A stretch of 64,000 nucleotides of DNA from JBAXTE01 sp037130365 (GCA_037130365.1 JBAXTE010000001.1:62001-126000); one strand, 5' to 3'. Numbered from the stretch's first letter, positions 1 to 10,157 are shown. The notes: a model not told the origin generated them from the sequence alone. A program made the numbers and translations.

Positions 1-993
1 TTGAAAAAGATTTTAATTATTCGTTTTAGCTCTATTGGAGACATCGTTCTTACCACACCGGTAATTCGTTGTATTAAAACTCAACACCCAAATTTTGAGC
101 TCCATTTTGTGACAAAGAAACAGTTTGTATCTGTCCTCGAGAACAATCCATACATCACAAAAATTCATAGTTTTGATGGTAGATTCAGTGCTTTATTGAA
201 AGATTTGCAAGATGAAAATTTTGATTTTGTTATTGATTTGCATCACAGTTTACGATCCCGACGGTTGCTACTAATGCTTCGGAAACCAAGCTCTTCATTT
301 CAAAAACTAAATTTTAAAAAATGGTTATTAATCAAATCAAAGGTTAACATCTTGCCAAATATTCATGTAGTTGATCGTTATTTTAAAGCTGCATATAAGT
401 TAAACATTGAGAACGACCGAAACGGTGCTGACTTTTTCATTTCGCCAGACACTACACTCCCAGGAAAGATTCATTCTTTTTTGCTTCGCCCCCATGTAGT
501 AGCAATTGCTGTAGGCAGCAAACACGAAACCAAGCAGTTACCTGTTGATAAAATTCGAGAATTACTAAAACTTACTACATTTTCCGCAATTTTATTAGGT
601 GGAAAAGAGGATATAAAAAAAGCCAATGAAATAATACCCGAATTTGAAGATCGGGTTATGACAGCATGTGGACAACTTTCATTACAGGAGTCGGCTTTAG
701 CATTGTCTAAATGTAAAGCAATTGTAACTGGTGATACAGGATTAATGCATATTGCAACAGCACTCCAAGTTAAAGTCTTTTCTATTTGGGGAAACACCGT
801 TCCTTCGTTTGGAATGTACCCCTATGCTCCAAAACAAAAACATCTATACGATATTTTTGAAGTAAAAGGACTAAAATGCCGTCCTTGCAGTAAACTTGGA
901 TTTAAACGTTGTCCAAAAGGACATTTTAAATGTATGCTTAATCAAGATATGATGCTGATTGCACAGGAAATCACAAAGCATCTATTAGGCTGA
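1..993 (+). CDS. Glycosyltransferase family 9 (heptosyltransferase-like)
   Basis: A 330-residue protein of the ADP-heptose:LPS heptosyltransferase family (GT9), which transfers sugars from nucleotide donors to lipopolysaccharide or related glycans at the cytoplasmic face of the inner membrane. The N-terminus (MKKILIIRFSSIGDIVLTTP) is the classic GT9 Rossmann start with the SSIGD loop. The C-terminal half has the donor-site motif GDTGLMHIATAL (about residues 247-258). Near the end is a cysteine cluster (CRPC, then KRCPKGHFKCM) usual in Bacteroidota members. The start codon is TTG at the first base of the window; because the N-terminus is complete for the family I accept it, but no upstream sequence is visible to test it. 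Acceptor and donor sugar cannot be read from sequence. Confidence 0.85.
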   Translation: MKKILIIRFSSIGDIVLTTPVIRCIKTQHPNFELHFVTKKQFVSVLENNPYITKIHSFDGRFSALLKDLQDENFDFVIDLHHSLRSRRLLLMLRKPSSSFQKLNFKKWLLIKSKVNILPNIHVVDRYFKAAYKLNIENDRNGADFFISPDTTLPGKIHSFLLRPHVVAIAVGSKHETKQLPVDKIRELLKLTTFSAILLGGKEDIKKANEIIPEFEDRVMTACGQLSLQESALALSKCKAIVTGDTGLMHIATALQVKVFSIWGNTVPSFGMYPYAPKQKHLYDIFEVKGLKCRPCSKLGFKRCPKGHFKCMLNQDMMLIAQEITKHLLG

Positions 994-1021
994 TAATATA
1001 ACTGCTAACAATTCATAATTA

Positions 1022-2671
1022 TTACTTCTCCAAAAAAGTTCTTAGTGATTGAGGAACGAAAAAACTGAACCCGTTATAAATCATTAACGTTGGAAATTTT
1101 TGTTCTTTTCCACTAATCTCTACAATATTTTTATTAGCTGGAATTCTAATCGTTTTGTTATTATTTTCTACAATAAGAACTTTATTATTTACATCGCTAC
1201 TATCAATTTTTTGGTGAAATCCTTGAAAAACAGTGTTTTGATTAACAAAATACAAGTTCGTTAAACTATCTAAATTAGTATTATTTAAAGCTTTTTGCAT
1301 ATAAAAATTAACCTCATCATTTTTTATCAAACCCGTAGGAGCATTATTCCTTGGATCAAAAATAGCAATAAAAACATCTTCGCCTGTATGTCCAACTGTG
1401 GTGAATCCAATATAAGTTCTACTTGAAATAATAGAGGCAGTGAGTTTTTGAATATTAAGATTATTTTTTTTCAGAAGACCTTGTTTTACCAACTTTTTGT
1501 TCGAAAAATAGTTGCGTAATGAGTCTAGTTCTTTGCTAGCTAAATTATTAACACCATATCTTTTAAAAAAGACATCTTTAATTTGTTCATTCGTAGAGTT
1601 GCTATCAATAAATTCTTCAATTGCTTCGGCTGTGTTTTTTGCATTGATTAAAGGGTACATCAACTCTTTAAGCGTAAGTTTATCGTATTTATCAGAACTT
1701 CTTGCATTTCCGATAGATATACCGCTATTACCATGATCTGGAACCACAATAACGAGTGTGTGTCCATCTGATTTTGCAAAATTGATTGCTGCTCCCACGG
1801 CTTTATCAAAAGCTAAATATTCAGTAACCATTCCCACAGGGTCGTTATCGTGAGCCGCCCAATCTACTTTACTTCCTTCAACCATCATAAAAAAACCTTT
1901 TGGATTTTTCGACAAAATTGAAAGTGCTTTTTGTGTCATATCAGCAAGAGACGGTTCTTTATCTGCATTCCGATCGAGATCATTTTTTAGTGCTTTTGGA
2001 GCAAAAAGCCCCCAAACCTTTGAACCGTTAAAATCGATCATTTCTTTTGGAGTTCTAATCAAAGAAGTTCCATTTTCGGAAAGCACTTTAGTTAAGTCTA
2101 ATTTATCGGCACGTTTGTCTGGTTTTAAATAAGAATAGCCACCACCAAAAACTACATCAATGTTGTTATAAACCATTTGTCGTGACAATAAATCGTAATT
2201 ATCACGATGTTGAGAATGCGACGAGAAATCTGCTGGAGTAGCATGTGGAAAGTGGCAAGTGACGACTAATCCAGTGCTTTTACCTTGTAGTTTGGCGGCT
2301 TCCAAAACGGTGAACATTGGAGAAAATGCTTTTTTAGAATCGGTAGCAATGATATCGTAACCGCTCATCACCGAATCTGGATATGTAGACACAAAGCCAG
2401 TTCTCGACAAATGGCCTGTTGCATAAGTGCTGCCTGTTGGAGCAGAATCTCCAATTGGGGTATCGGAGCAGTGTGTTTTCACCAATCCGCGAATATATGG
2501 ATCTATAGCTAAAGGTTTTCCATTATTATACCATCTCGCCAGTGCTAACACATCTATACTCGTACCATCAGGAATCATGATGATAATATTGTTAATTTGA
2601 GGAGTTTGTGCAAAGGCCGTGATTATTCCTGTTACAAAGAGAAATGAGAAAGAGAAAAATCGTTTTTTCAT
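1022..2671 (-). CDS. Alkaline phosphatase (PhoA superfamily), secreted
   Basis: A 549-residue phosphomonoesterase. Residues 1-21 form a signal peptide ending TAFAQ, so it acts in the periplasm or outside. Metal and catalytic motifs can be followed along the protein: MIPDG (D35), the nucleophile loop GDSAPTGSTYATG with D75-S76, VEGSKVDWAAHDNDP (Glu, Asp and His metal ligands), VPDHG (Asp-His) and the late HTGED histidine. These match the Asp-Ser and three-metal arrangement of E. coli PhoA. About 120 residues between the DHG and HTGED motifs are less typical and may be a lid. It lies 68 bases after deoC on the same strand, with a hairpin between them. It would supply phosphate from organic esters. 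Substrate range is unknown. Confidence 0.9.
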   Translation of the reverse strand: MKKRFFSFSFLFVTGIITAFAQTPQINNIIIMIPDGTSIDVLALARWYNNGKPLAIDPYIRGLVKTHCSDTPIGDSAPTGSTYATGHLSRTGFVSTYPDSVMSGYDIIATDSKKAFSPMFTVLEAAKLQGKSTGLVVTCHFPHATPADFSSHSQHRDNYDLLSRQMVYNNIDVVFGGGYSYLKPDKRADKLDLTKVLSENGTSLIRTPKEMIDFNGSKVWGLFAPKALKNDLDRNADKEPSLADMTQKALSILSKNPKGFFMMVEGSKVDWAAHDNDPVGMVTEYLAFDKAVGAAINFAKSDGHTLVIVVPDHGNSGISIGNARSSDKYDKLTLKELMYPLINAKNTAEAIEEFIDSNSTNEQIKDVFFKRYGVNNLASKELDSLRNYFSNKKLVKQGLLKKNNLNIQKLTASIISSRTYIGFTTVGHTGEDVFIAIFDPRNNAPTGLIKNDEVNFYMQKALNNTNLDSLTNLYFVNQNTVFQGFHQKIDSSDVNNKVLIVENNNKTIRIPANKNIVEISGKEQKFPTLMIYNGFSFFVPQSLRTFLEK

Positions 2672-2684
2672 TTTTTTTTATTTA

Positions 2685-2712
2685 AAAGGGATTCAAAAAA
2701 TAGAATCCCTTT
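2685..2712 (-). terminator. Hairpin between deoC and phosphatase gene
   Basis: Perfect 10-base inverted repeat (AAAGGGATTC / GAATCCCTTT) with an 8-base loop, in the gap between deoC and the phosphatase gene. Read on the minus strand it is followed by only four Ts and then lies about 13 bases before the phosphatase start. It may be a weak terminator for deoC or a leader hairpin of the phosphatase mRNA. Confidence 0.5.
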
Positions 2713-2739
2713 AGTTAAATATTCAAATTTCTTAAATTG

Positions 2740-3579
2740 TTATCTTAGCTTTTCAAGAATTTTATCCGCCAATCTACTGGCTCCAAATCGCAACCATTGA
2801 TTGTTCATCCATTTTTCGCCAAGAACATTTTCCACCAATTTCAGATAGTTTAGCGATTCTTCAGCAGTTGCAATTCCACCAGCAGGCTTAATTCCAACCA
2901 TTTTTCCAGTTGCATCATAATGTGCTTTAATGGCTTCGAGCATAACCAACATTGCTTCAGGAGTAGCATTTACGGCAATTTTTCCGGTGGAAGTCTTAAT
3001 AAAATCTGCTCCAGCTTGAATTGCAATTTCACTCGCTTTGTATATATTTTGAGGAGTTTGTAATTCACCTGTTTCTAAAATCACTTTTAAATGGGCATTT
3101 CCGCATACACTTTTTATGGCAACAATTTCGTCGAAAACTGTTTGATAATCCCCTTCCAAAAACGTTCCTCTCGAAATCACCATATCTATATCATCGGCGC
3201 CTTTTGCCACAGCATATTTTACCTCTGCAACTTTGACTTCAATCGGTGATTGTCCTGAAGGAAAAGCGCCAGCAACTGAAGCTACTCTGATATTTGTGCC
3301 CACAAGAGCTTTTTTTGCAGTTTCTACAAAAACTGGATAAACACAAACAGCTGCAGTGTTAGGAATATCAATACCAAGCGATGAAAATCCTTTTGCTTTT
3401 TCGCAAAGCTCAATCACACGCTGGTGTGTATCGGAACCTTCTAACGTGGTTAAATCAATAACATTTAATGCTAATTTATACGCATCTCTAAAACTCATTT
3501 TAGCAAAAGGTTTGCTATATATAGCATTAAGTTTTGAGTTGATTTCGTCTTTAGTAAACGTTCTGTTCGACAAGTTCAT
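2740..3579 (-). CDS. deoC: Deoxyribose-phosphate aldolase
   Basis: A 279-residue cytosolic class I aldolase that cleaves 2-deoxyribose 5-phosphate to glyceraldehyde 3-phosphate and acetaldehyde in deoxynucleoside breakdown. The TIM-barrel landmarks are present: DDIDMVI with D132 (equivalent of E. coli D102), VILETGEL, the Schiff-base lysine in FIKTSTGK (K195) and the second catalytic lysine in GIKPAGG (K231). An N-terminal extension of about 40 residues relative to E. coli DeoC is common in Bacteroidota. It starts 33 bases downstream of the porU stop on the same strand, so it may be co-transcribed with porVU, although the functions are unrelated. Confidence 0.95.
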   Translation of the reverse strand: MNLSNRTFTKDEINSKLNAIYSKPFAKMSFRDAYKLALNVIDLTTLEGSDTHQRVIELCEKAKGFSSLGIDIPNTAAVCVYPVFVETAKKALVGTNIRVASVAGAFPSGQSPIEVKVAEVKYAVAKGADDIDMVISRGTFLEGDYQTVFDEIVAIKSVCGNAHLKVILETGELQTPQNIYKASEIAIQAGADFIKTSTGKIAVNATPEAMLVMLEAIKAHYDATGKMVGIKPAGGIATAEESLNYLKLVENVLGEKWMNNQWLRFGASRLADKILEKLR

Positions 3580-3612
3580 AATTCAATTTTATTTTGTTCT
3601 TAGTATCTTTGG

Positions 3613-6600
3613 TTATCTAATTAAGCACATTTTTCCGAACTCCTTGGTAAAATATTTTGAAGCTCCTGAATCTCTTTTCTCAATGCCTTCGCCATTTATA
3701 TTTGTAACCACTCGGTATAAATAAATTCCATTTGCCAATTGATCTCCAAATTCATCTTTTCCATCCCAGGAGTAATCTGTTATGTTTCTACCAATGTGCA
3801 ATAATCCTAATTCAGACAAGTCAATTTCACGCACCAATTTTCCGGTAATGGTCATAATTTGAATTTTGAAATACGTTGGTATTTCTGAGCCTGTTAGCGT
3901 GAAAACAAATTTGGTTGACGTAGAAAATGGATTAGGCCAATTCATCACATCAGTTATTGTTGATTTATTAATAACTTCAAATGAAATTGTGTATTTATTG
4001 CTTCCAGAAGCATTATTAGACTTATCCATGGCTTCTACTTCTAGTTGATAAACACCATCTTTTAAAAAGTTTGCTTTATAAATAATATAACACTTATTAT
4101 TTGCTGTTGCAGGAATAAACTGCATAACTTCAAATCCATTGCTATAAAATGGCACGCTAGAAAAATAGGTTTCTGACGGTCCTTTAATATATATTCTGAA
4201 TTGTGTGGTGTCGGAAATACTGTTTAAAAGCAAAAATCTATTTTCATCTTTTAGTGTGATTTGAATGCTTGGTTTTGATGAAATGATATCCCCATTCATA
4301 ATTCTAACCCCATCAAAAGTAACATCTAACATTGGGTTTATTTTATCGGCATCAACATTAAAGTTTACTTCTGCAATATTGTTAAAATGATATTGCTCTG
4401 GCTGATCAAAATTTGGATTAAACTCAACTTGCATGGTGCTTGCACCAGATAGTCCAGTGGTAGGCGCTGATATAGAATCAATTAAAATATCATTAGATGG
4501 ATGTGTTCTTAATCGTTTTGTTTTGGTCCAAATGGGTATGTTATTTCGGATTATTCGATACGTTACCAGAAGACTATCCATGTTTTTTGCACTAATATTA
4601 TGCGTGGCAATTGCAAATTTTAGCGAATCTCCTTCTTGAATAGGATTAGCATGAAATGAAAAGTAGGATGCTGGATCAATAGCTGTTTCTGGTGCAGGTT
4701 CGTAAAGCACATGCCAACTTTTTAATTGTGTAGATGAATTGTTTATTAAATCCTTCGCATTTAAAACTAACTTTAAATATGGATATAAATGAGCATCAAT
4801 CTGGCTTCCAAGATTATAAATATCTGGAGAACTTTCTGGGATGTTAACAATTATTGGGACTTCTACCCCTTGAGAAGTAATCCCAATAATACTCAAAGTA
4901 ACCGAATCTGTAGATGGCTGTTCAAGTGAGGAAATCCTCCAATGTACAGAACCCCAACTTAATGCTGGTCCAATTATTTCGGAAACTACTGAACCTTGAT
5001 CCCAATTGGTGTTAAACGAGGTAGATAAATCAACTAATGCCGTTTGACTTCCAACTTGTTCAATAACAACTGGGTCGCCAATTGCAACTCCTTTTTTCCC
5101 GAAAATAATATATGGCGTTGTTCCCTCTAAAGTTCTAATCATGTTACTACCTATGGATTCAAAAGCAGAATACAAATGAGAATTAAACAAAGGCGCATTA
5201 TTATTACGATGCGTCATAGCCAGCACATAATATCCATTTGGAATAGAATCGATAAAATTGGCTAATTTATTTCGCGAAGTGCTATCTGAAGTAAAGAAAT
5301 CAAATGCATAAGTAGCATAGCTCATGCAATTTGTTTGGCCCATTAATCCTGTCAAGTTGGTAGTAAATCGCTTAGTAGAATCGGGATTCAACCATGTAGC
5401 TCCAGATATTGGGTTAAAAACGGCAATTTTAAAACCATTTCCATTGTTTGACAAACAAGTCCATTGATCCATTATAGAACCGTTAATTTTGTACCAAATT
5501 TCCGTCCAAGGCATTCCATATCCAAAAAACCCAGTTTGTGCTTTTAATGATTTTATTTCTTGTACAAAATTAAATTTTCGATTTTGACGGTCATAAAAAA
5601 TCAATTGATATTGGTCGTTTTTAAATTGAAAAAAATGTGCTTGCCCCCAACCCGTTTTCCCTTGAATATATTGAAATGAACTCTCTCTCCAGTTTGTATC
5701 TCCAGTTTTAGTAACATGCCAAAAATAAACAGTACTATCGGTTAACGAAAATGGAATTTGCCATTGAACTATTCCTCCAGGAGAGGAGAATGTTGTGGTT
5801 CGCTTAGCTGGACTATTGAATAAATCAGTAGTGTCGATTTCAAACGTAAATGAGGTTATCGGCAAAAAAGGAGATCCTGTTGAAGCTTTTAAGACCACTT
5901 GATTTGTGTCAATTACAGCATACTTTGCTGGATAAATTGGGATGATATCGCTAGAAATTATCGATAATGGAATCGTGATTTTATTGTTTGTCTCACTAAT
6001 TTCATCCACTACATTATAAGCATCAAGCGTTATTTCAAATTGATTTGAGCCAATTCCTTTCACACGATTGATTGGGAATCTAACGGATAATGTATCTAAG
6101 AAAAATGGCGCTTTAGTCTTGACAAAAATATTTTCGCTGCTATTATCCGGAAAGATCCGTTTAAGATGTATGATTATGCTATCGTTGATTGCTCTTCCAA
6201 TATTGCGAAGTTGAACATTTAGTGTTAAACTATCAAACTCAGTAGTTACAACTGAAGGGTTGAAAGACACATCTGAATTTTCGATAATATAATCGGGCTT
6301 TGGCGATGAATTTAGGACAATTGCAGGATCACCATGATAGGTTAAATCCATACAAGTTTCTTTCATATTGTTATTATCACTAAAGCTATTAATCGTTTGC
6401 TGAATACAGTATCCAATTGATTTGCCATAGTTTCTCTGTCCAAATTCTTTGTATAACTGATCGGAATATTGAAAAAGGTAAGAATCAATGGATGTACTTA
6501 CTGAAGCCAAATATGCGATGGAACCTTTGTTTTCGATGAGCACAAATTGTTCGCTACTACTCCCACGGTCGTAACCTTGTCCTGTTGTATATAAATCGCC

Positions 6601-8634
6601 AGCGTAGCATGATAATCCAATAATAAATGGGTATTTGCCATAATTTGTGTACTCTTCTGGATTGTCGATACTTATATCAAATCCAATCCCTGCCGCATGG
6701 CCAAAAAAAGTCATCAGGGAGACTCCGTTATTGATAATATTTTTCAGAGAATCTGATTGATTGATTTGAATAGGTTCAGTCGTTGTTTTTTCATAAGTAC
6801 GAACGTATCCTCCGAAAAGTGTATCTTCAATTGTGTTTTTAAATTGATTTACATAACTAAGCAAACTATAATGAAGACTGCCAGTTCCGCCAGCAAAATG
6901 CAACACATTTTTCATCCATGATTGTGGAGTTCGCATCGCATTTTCATATTCTCTTACTTTGTTAAGATAAAGAGTTACATGTCCCGGTGTTTTAGCACTT
7001 AAACGGCCAGTTGGAATAAGAGTAGAAAAGTTTGAGGAGTCAATAAGTCCAGATGTAAACATATTATCTGATGGTGGCACCCCAAATGTTGGGACTAAAG
7101 TTAGATTATACCAGTTTCCATTTTTTCTATAGATTTGCATCGAGTTCGAATTTTCACCAGCACGATATGATTTTCCTATCAAGAATAAATTCTTTGGTGT
7201 TTGATGAAAGTATGTCTTCGCAAATTTTGCAAAATTTCTAATTGCAACAGGGTTTTTACGAATTCCGTATGCAAATTGATCATAAAGTTCATCAACATCT
7301 GCAATTATTGGAGTGTATAAATTTGGATAGCCTGAAGTTTGACGATAGTTTTTATATGCAATAGCTTCTGCCATTAAACTTTTATGTGTAACAATTAAAT
7401 AGTCACTACTCAAGTATGGTTCTGTGCCAAAATTTGTAAACACACCAGTTCCATTTACGGGGGTTAGTAAGGTAATAATTCCTATTTTTTGTTCGGATGT
7501 GAGGTACATTTCTTTAGTTTCACCATAATTCCTAACTAAACAGGTAAACTGAGTACCAGATTTTACTGGATTAATCCGAATATTATTTGTCAAGTCGTAA
7601 AAATATGGAATATCACCAGCCGAAGAAGCAATACTTGCGGCATTAATTTTTAATACTGCATTTGGCAATGCCCCAAAAACAGGTAAAAACATTTTATAAG
7701 TTGGTGTATTTTCAAGGTTAAGTGTGTGAGGATAAACTAATTTAAAATACGAAATTGATTGATAATTTTCTTCCGTAGCAGATGCAAGAGATTGAATAGT
7801 TACTGGAGTGGTAGATGCACCCAAAAGCGAATTAGGCACTTGAACATTTGTTCGAATAACTGGATATCCACTAAAAATGGTGTCTATTGTTTGTCCAGGA
7901 AATTGAATCTGAAGAAGATGCGTAGGTGCTGATCTTCCTTGAGTACAAACTTCAATTTCTGTTTGAGGTCCAGATATATACGCATTTGATGTGGAAATAT
8001 TTTGAGTATAAGTATACCCCTTATTAAAAGCGCCTCCAACCCAGCCTTCGCCTTCAGTGTATTCGGCTTTTCCAATACCATAACTATCTAAAAATCCTAG
8101 ATAATAGCTAGAGTTAAAGTTGATTTCGCTATATTTTAGAAAGTATGGGACTTCGGAATAAGTAGAAAAATTGGTTCCATTTTCAATACTCATCCGCTTG
8201 CCATTCAGCAAGGTGGTGTAAGATAAATAATACGATGCAGTATCGTTGAATAAACTATAGTATGGATTGGGTTGATGTCTTGGATCTGAATATAATTTTG
8301 CATCATACCAACCATCATTTTTTTTGGCATAAAACTCAATGTAATCTCCCTGATCAAAACTGCCATCCGATTCACCATTAACAAATACTGCGACTTCAGA
8401 ACCTCGTCCATAAATTTGAAATCCTCGAGGATTAAATTGAGTAATGGAAAGCCCAATTTGTGTAAATGCCTGATTTATTGTATTGTAGTCTATTCGATAG
8501 ACACTATCCCTCCAAACATCAATTCGAAAATATTTCTGATTGTAATTTATCCATTCGTTTCCAATGGTTTGACCAAATGATTTTACCCCAAACAAAATGG
8601 TGAAAATAAAAAAAACAATTTGCTTTAATTTCAT
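3613..8634 (-). CDS. porU: T9SS sortase PorU-like (C25 cysteine peptidase family)
   Basis: A 1673-residue surface protein with a signal peptide (cleavage near GVKSFGQT). The gingipain-type C25 peptidase domain carries the expected His-Cys pair: H646 in FFGHAAG and C676 in GLSCYAGD. The C-terminus is a FlgD-Ig-like sorting domain (MNWPNPFSTSTKFVF, then YSWDGKDEFGDQLANGIYLYRV). PorU is the T9SS sortase that removes sorting domains from exported cargo and attaches cargo to anionic LPS. Identification as PorU rather than a secreted gingipain rests on its position directly after porV (9 bases apart), the same pairing as in Porphyromonas gingivalis. It is roughly 500 residues longer than the P. gingivalis protein; the extra length lies mostly between the peptidase domain and the C-terminus and looks like beta-sandwich material. 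Confidence 0.85.
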   Translation of the reverse strand: MKLKQIVFFIFTILFGVKSFGQTIGNEWINYNQKYFRIDVWRDSVYRIDYNTINQAFTQIGLSITQFNPRGFQIYGRGSEVAVFVNGESDGSFDQGDYIEFYAKKNDGWYDAKLYSDPRHQPNPYYSLFNDTASYYLSYTTLLNGKRMSIENGTNFSTYSEVPYFLKYSEINFNSSYYLGFLDSYGIGKAEYTEGEGWVGGAFNKGYTYTQNISTSNAYISGPQTEIEVCTQGRSAPTHLLQIQFPGQTIDTIFSGYPVIRTNVQVPNSLLGASTTPVTIQSLASATEENYQSISYFKLVYPHTLNLENTPTYKMFLPVFGALPNAVLKINAASIASSAGDIPYFYDLTNNIRINPVKSGTQFTCLVRNYGETKEMYLTSEQKIGIITLLTPVNGTGVFTNFGTEPYLSSDYLIVTHKSLMAEAIAYKNYRQTSGYPNLYTPIIADVDELYDQFAYGIRKNPVAIRNFAKFAKTYFHQTPKNLFLIGKSYRAGENSNSMQIYRKNGNWYNLTLVPTFGVPPSDNMFTSGLIDSSNFSTLIPTGRLSAKTPGHVTLYLNKVREYENAMRTPQSWMKNVLHFAGGTGSLHYSLLSYVNQFKNTIEDTLFGGYVRTYEKTTTEPIQINQSDSLKNIINNGVSLMTFFGHAAGIGFDISIDNPEEYTNYGKYPFIIGLSCYAGDLYTTGQGYDRGSSSEQFVLIENKGSIAYLASVSTSIDSYLFQYSDQLYKEFGQRNYGKSIGYCIQQTINSFSDNNNMKETCMDLTYHGDPAIVLNSSPKPDYIIENSDVSFNPSVVTTEFDSLTLNVQLRNIGRAINDSIIIHLKRIFPDNSSENIFVKTKAPFFLDTLSVRFPINRVKGIGSNQFEITLDAYNVVDEISETNNKITIPLSIISSDIIPIYPAKYAVIDTNQVVLKASTGSPFLPITSFTFEIDTTDLFNSPAKRTTTFSSPGGIVQWQIPFSLTDSTVYFWHVTKTGDTNWRESSFQYIQGKTGWGQAHFFQFKNDQYQLIFYDRQNRKFNFVQEIKSLKAQTGFFGYGMPWTEIWYKINGSIMDQWTCLSNNGNGFKIAVFNPISGATWLNPDSTKRFTTNLTGLMGQTNCMSYATYAFDFFTSDSTSRNKLANFIDSIPNGYYVLAMTHRNNNAPLFNSHLYSAFESIGSNMIRTLEGTTPYIIFGKKGVAIGDPVVIEQVGSQTALVDLSTSFNTNWDQGSVVSEIIGPALSWGSVHWRISSLEQPSTDSVTLSIIGITSQGVEVPIIVNIPESSPDIYNLGSQIDAHLYPYLKLVLNAKDLINNSSTQLKSWHVLYEPAPETAIDPASYFSFHANPIQEGDSLKFAIATHNISAKNMDSLLVTYRIIRNNIPIWTKTKRLRTHPSNDILIDSISAPTTGLSGASTMQVEFNPNFDQPEQYHFNNIAEVNFNVDADKINPMLDVTFDGVRIMNGDIISSKPSIQITLKDENRFLLLNSISDTTQFRIYIKGPSETYFSSVPFYSNGFEVMQFIPATANNKCYIIYKANFLKDGVYQLEVEAMDKSNNASGSNKYTISFEVINKSTITDVMNWPNPFSTSTKFVFTLTGSEIPTYFKIQIMTITGKLVREIDLSELGLLHIGRNITDYSWDGKDEFGDQLANGIYLYRVVTNINGEGIEKRDSGASKYFTKEFGKMCLIR

Positions 8635-8643
8635 GAAATATCT

Positions 8644-9756
8644 TTATAGACAAACAAGACTTGGAGTCGTTTGTTTTTTGTTTATATTTAATCGCAACGA
8701 AAAAATATTAGAATACAGCGCAATAGAATTGTCTCCAATATCACTAAGTGCATAATCAATGGCTAATACTTTTTTTATAACAACGCCAACACCAATATTA
8801 AACTGGCTTGTGTATGCTTTTTTATTGATAAAATCTGTTTCTTGCTGAATGTTTCCAACTCCTCCTCTAACAAAAATCATATTTTTATATCCGATCTCAA
8901 TACCAGCATGAGGATCTATGCTAAATGGATTACTTTTGATAAGCACATTTCGCTTGCCATCAGTAGTAATATCTAAGTCTATTGCTGCAAGAATAGTAAT
9001 TTCTTTGGGTAAATTAAATTTTCTGGATGCTCCCAAAATAAGTCGAGGAAGTGTAATTTCGAGGGAATTTGAAGGTATTTCGTTGTTTGTGCTAAGAAAA
9101 ACCTCCTTGGTGGCTTCATCCAAAGTCGTATTCCAAGCATTAAATGTAGTGGTTATATCTCGCGCAAAAGCACCAAAGTTCCAATTTTTATATTTATACT
9201 GAGCACCGATATCTAAACCAAAGCCCCAAGAGCCTGAAAAATCTCCAATTACTCTACGAATTATTTTTGCATTTCCTCCAAATTTTAACCCAGATATTTT
9301 GGGAAATTTTCTTGAATAAGAAAGCAAAATGCCATAATCAGCAGCAGAAAACATCGTGATTTTATTATAATCAATATTTCCTTGATTGTCAATTAATTGG
9401 GTAGTGTTTGGAATATTATCAATGCCAAATCTAATTACTGAAATAGCTCCAGCAGAATTCTCATCAAATTTTATTGCAAACGAACCGTAGTCATATTTTG
9501 CAATTCCTGCAAAGTATTCTGCATGCATTAATGTAACTTGACGATCACTATTCATAGATACTAAACCCGCTGGATTCCAATATCCTGCAGTACCATCGTC
9601 GATAAAAGAAACTTGAGTATTAGACATTGCTAAGCCTCGTGCTCCAACCCCAATATTCAGAAATTCATTGCTATACTTTGGCGTTTGAGCATTTACAAAA
9701 AAGCTTACATTTAAAAGCGTTAAGAAAGTAAAAAATAATTTAATTTGTAGTTTCAT
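8644..9756 (-). CDS. porV: T9SS outer-membrane shuttle protein PorV (LptO)
   Basis: A 370-residue outer-membrane beta-barrel of the PorV/PorQ family. Residues 1-23 are a signal peptide ending FVNAQ, followed by the family hallmark NIGVGARGLAMSNTQVSFI and GTAGYWNPAGL, which resembles the FadL-type plug start. The rest is alternating beta-strand sequence. In P. gingivalis PorV shuttles cargo from the Sov translocon to the PorU sortase complex. It is the first gene of the minus-strand porV-porU pair, with a -7-like element upstream. PorQ is the alternative, but the adjacent porU favours PorV. Confidence 0.88.
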   Translation of the reverse strand: MKLQIKLFFTFLTLLNVSFFVNAQTPKYSNEFLNIGVGARGLAMSNTQVSFIDDGTAGYWNPAGLVSMNSDRQVTLMHAEYFAGIAKYDYGSFAIKFDENSAGAISVIRFGIDNIPNTTQLIDNQGNIDYNKITMFSAADYGILLSYSRKFPKISGLKFGGNAKIIRRVIGDFSGSWGFGLDIGAQYKYKNWNFGAFARDITTTFNAWNTTLDEATKEVFLSTNNEIPSNSLEITLPRLILGASRKFNLPKEITILAAIDLDITTDGKRNVLIKSNPFSIDPHAGIEIGYKNMIFVRGGVGNIQQETDFINKKAYTSQFNIGVGVVIKKVLAIDYALSDIGDNSIALYSNIFSLRLNINKKQTTPSLVCL

Positions 9757-9826
9757 TTAGTTGATTATTTGATTCTTATCGTAACGTGAAAAAACCTGTT
9801 TTTAGTGTGCAATAAAAATTTCATAA

Positions 9827-9834
9827 CAAAGGTA
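9827..9834 (-). promoter_or_regulatory. Probable -7 element of porV
   Basis: Read on the minus strand this is TACCTTTG, matching the Bacteroidota -7 consensus TAnnTTTG, about 71 bases upstream of the porV start. I do not see a clear TTTG -33 element at the right distance. Confidence 0.4.
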
Positions 9835-10087
9835 ATCATATTTTCTCCGAATGCCATAATTCTTGCTTGCAAAAATGCGTATTTTTTTCCAGAATGTCAC
9901 TTTATTAAAACATCCGTTTGGGCGGATAGAGATATCATTGCAGCAACAGGATATCGTTTTCCCATTCTCCAAGCTATAAAACGCAGATAACGGGGATCGA
10001 GCAGATTATTGGGTATTAATATCTGTAATTTAGCCCTATTTCATCACTTTTTGCTTTGAAAATTTCATTTCTATCAACTTTTTCATA

Positions 10088-10096
10088 TAATTTTGC
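10088..10096 (+). promoter_or_regulatory. Probable -7 element of glpK
   Basis: TAATTTTGC is a full match to TAnnTTTGC, 61 bases before the chosen ATG of glpK. It lies inside the longer open frame that begins with TTG at 10056, which argues against that upstream start. Confidence 0.5.
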
Positions 10097-10157
10097 ATTT
10101 AATAGCCATTTTCTTTCACGCACGAATGATGATAATCTCATTAATTTTAAAAACATC

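Larger units (their letters stand above)
9757..10157. other. 401-base divergent intergenic region between porV and glpK
   Basis: Holds the putative porV and glpK promoters on opposite strands. It also has an inverted repeat built from two GATATC sites near 9934-9958 and, at 9983-10003, a degenerate short match (GATAAC, then GATCGAGCAG) to the element at 12392-12477. A 61-codon open frame at 9805-9990 has no recognisable features and overlaps the porV promoter; I do not call it a gene. Confidence 0.5.

Noticed and set aside
9805..9990. 61-codon open frame upstream of glpK
   Set aside because: No recognisable domain or signal, overlaps the porV promoter element on the other strand and lies in repeat-like sequence.
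10056..10157. N-terminal extension of glycerol kinase from TTG 10056
   Set aside because: Family homology starts at MQKFTLSIDQG and the extension covers a -7 element.
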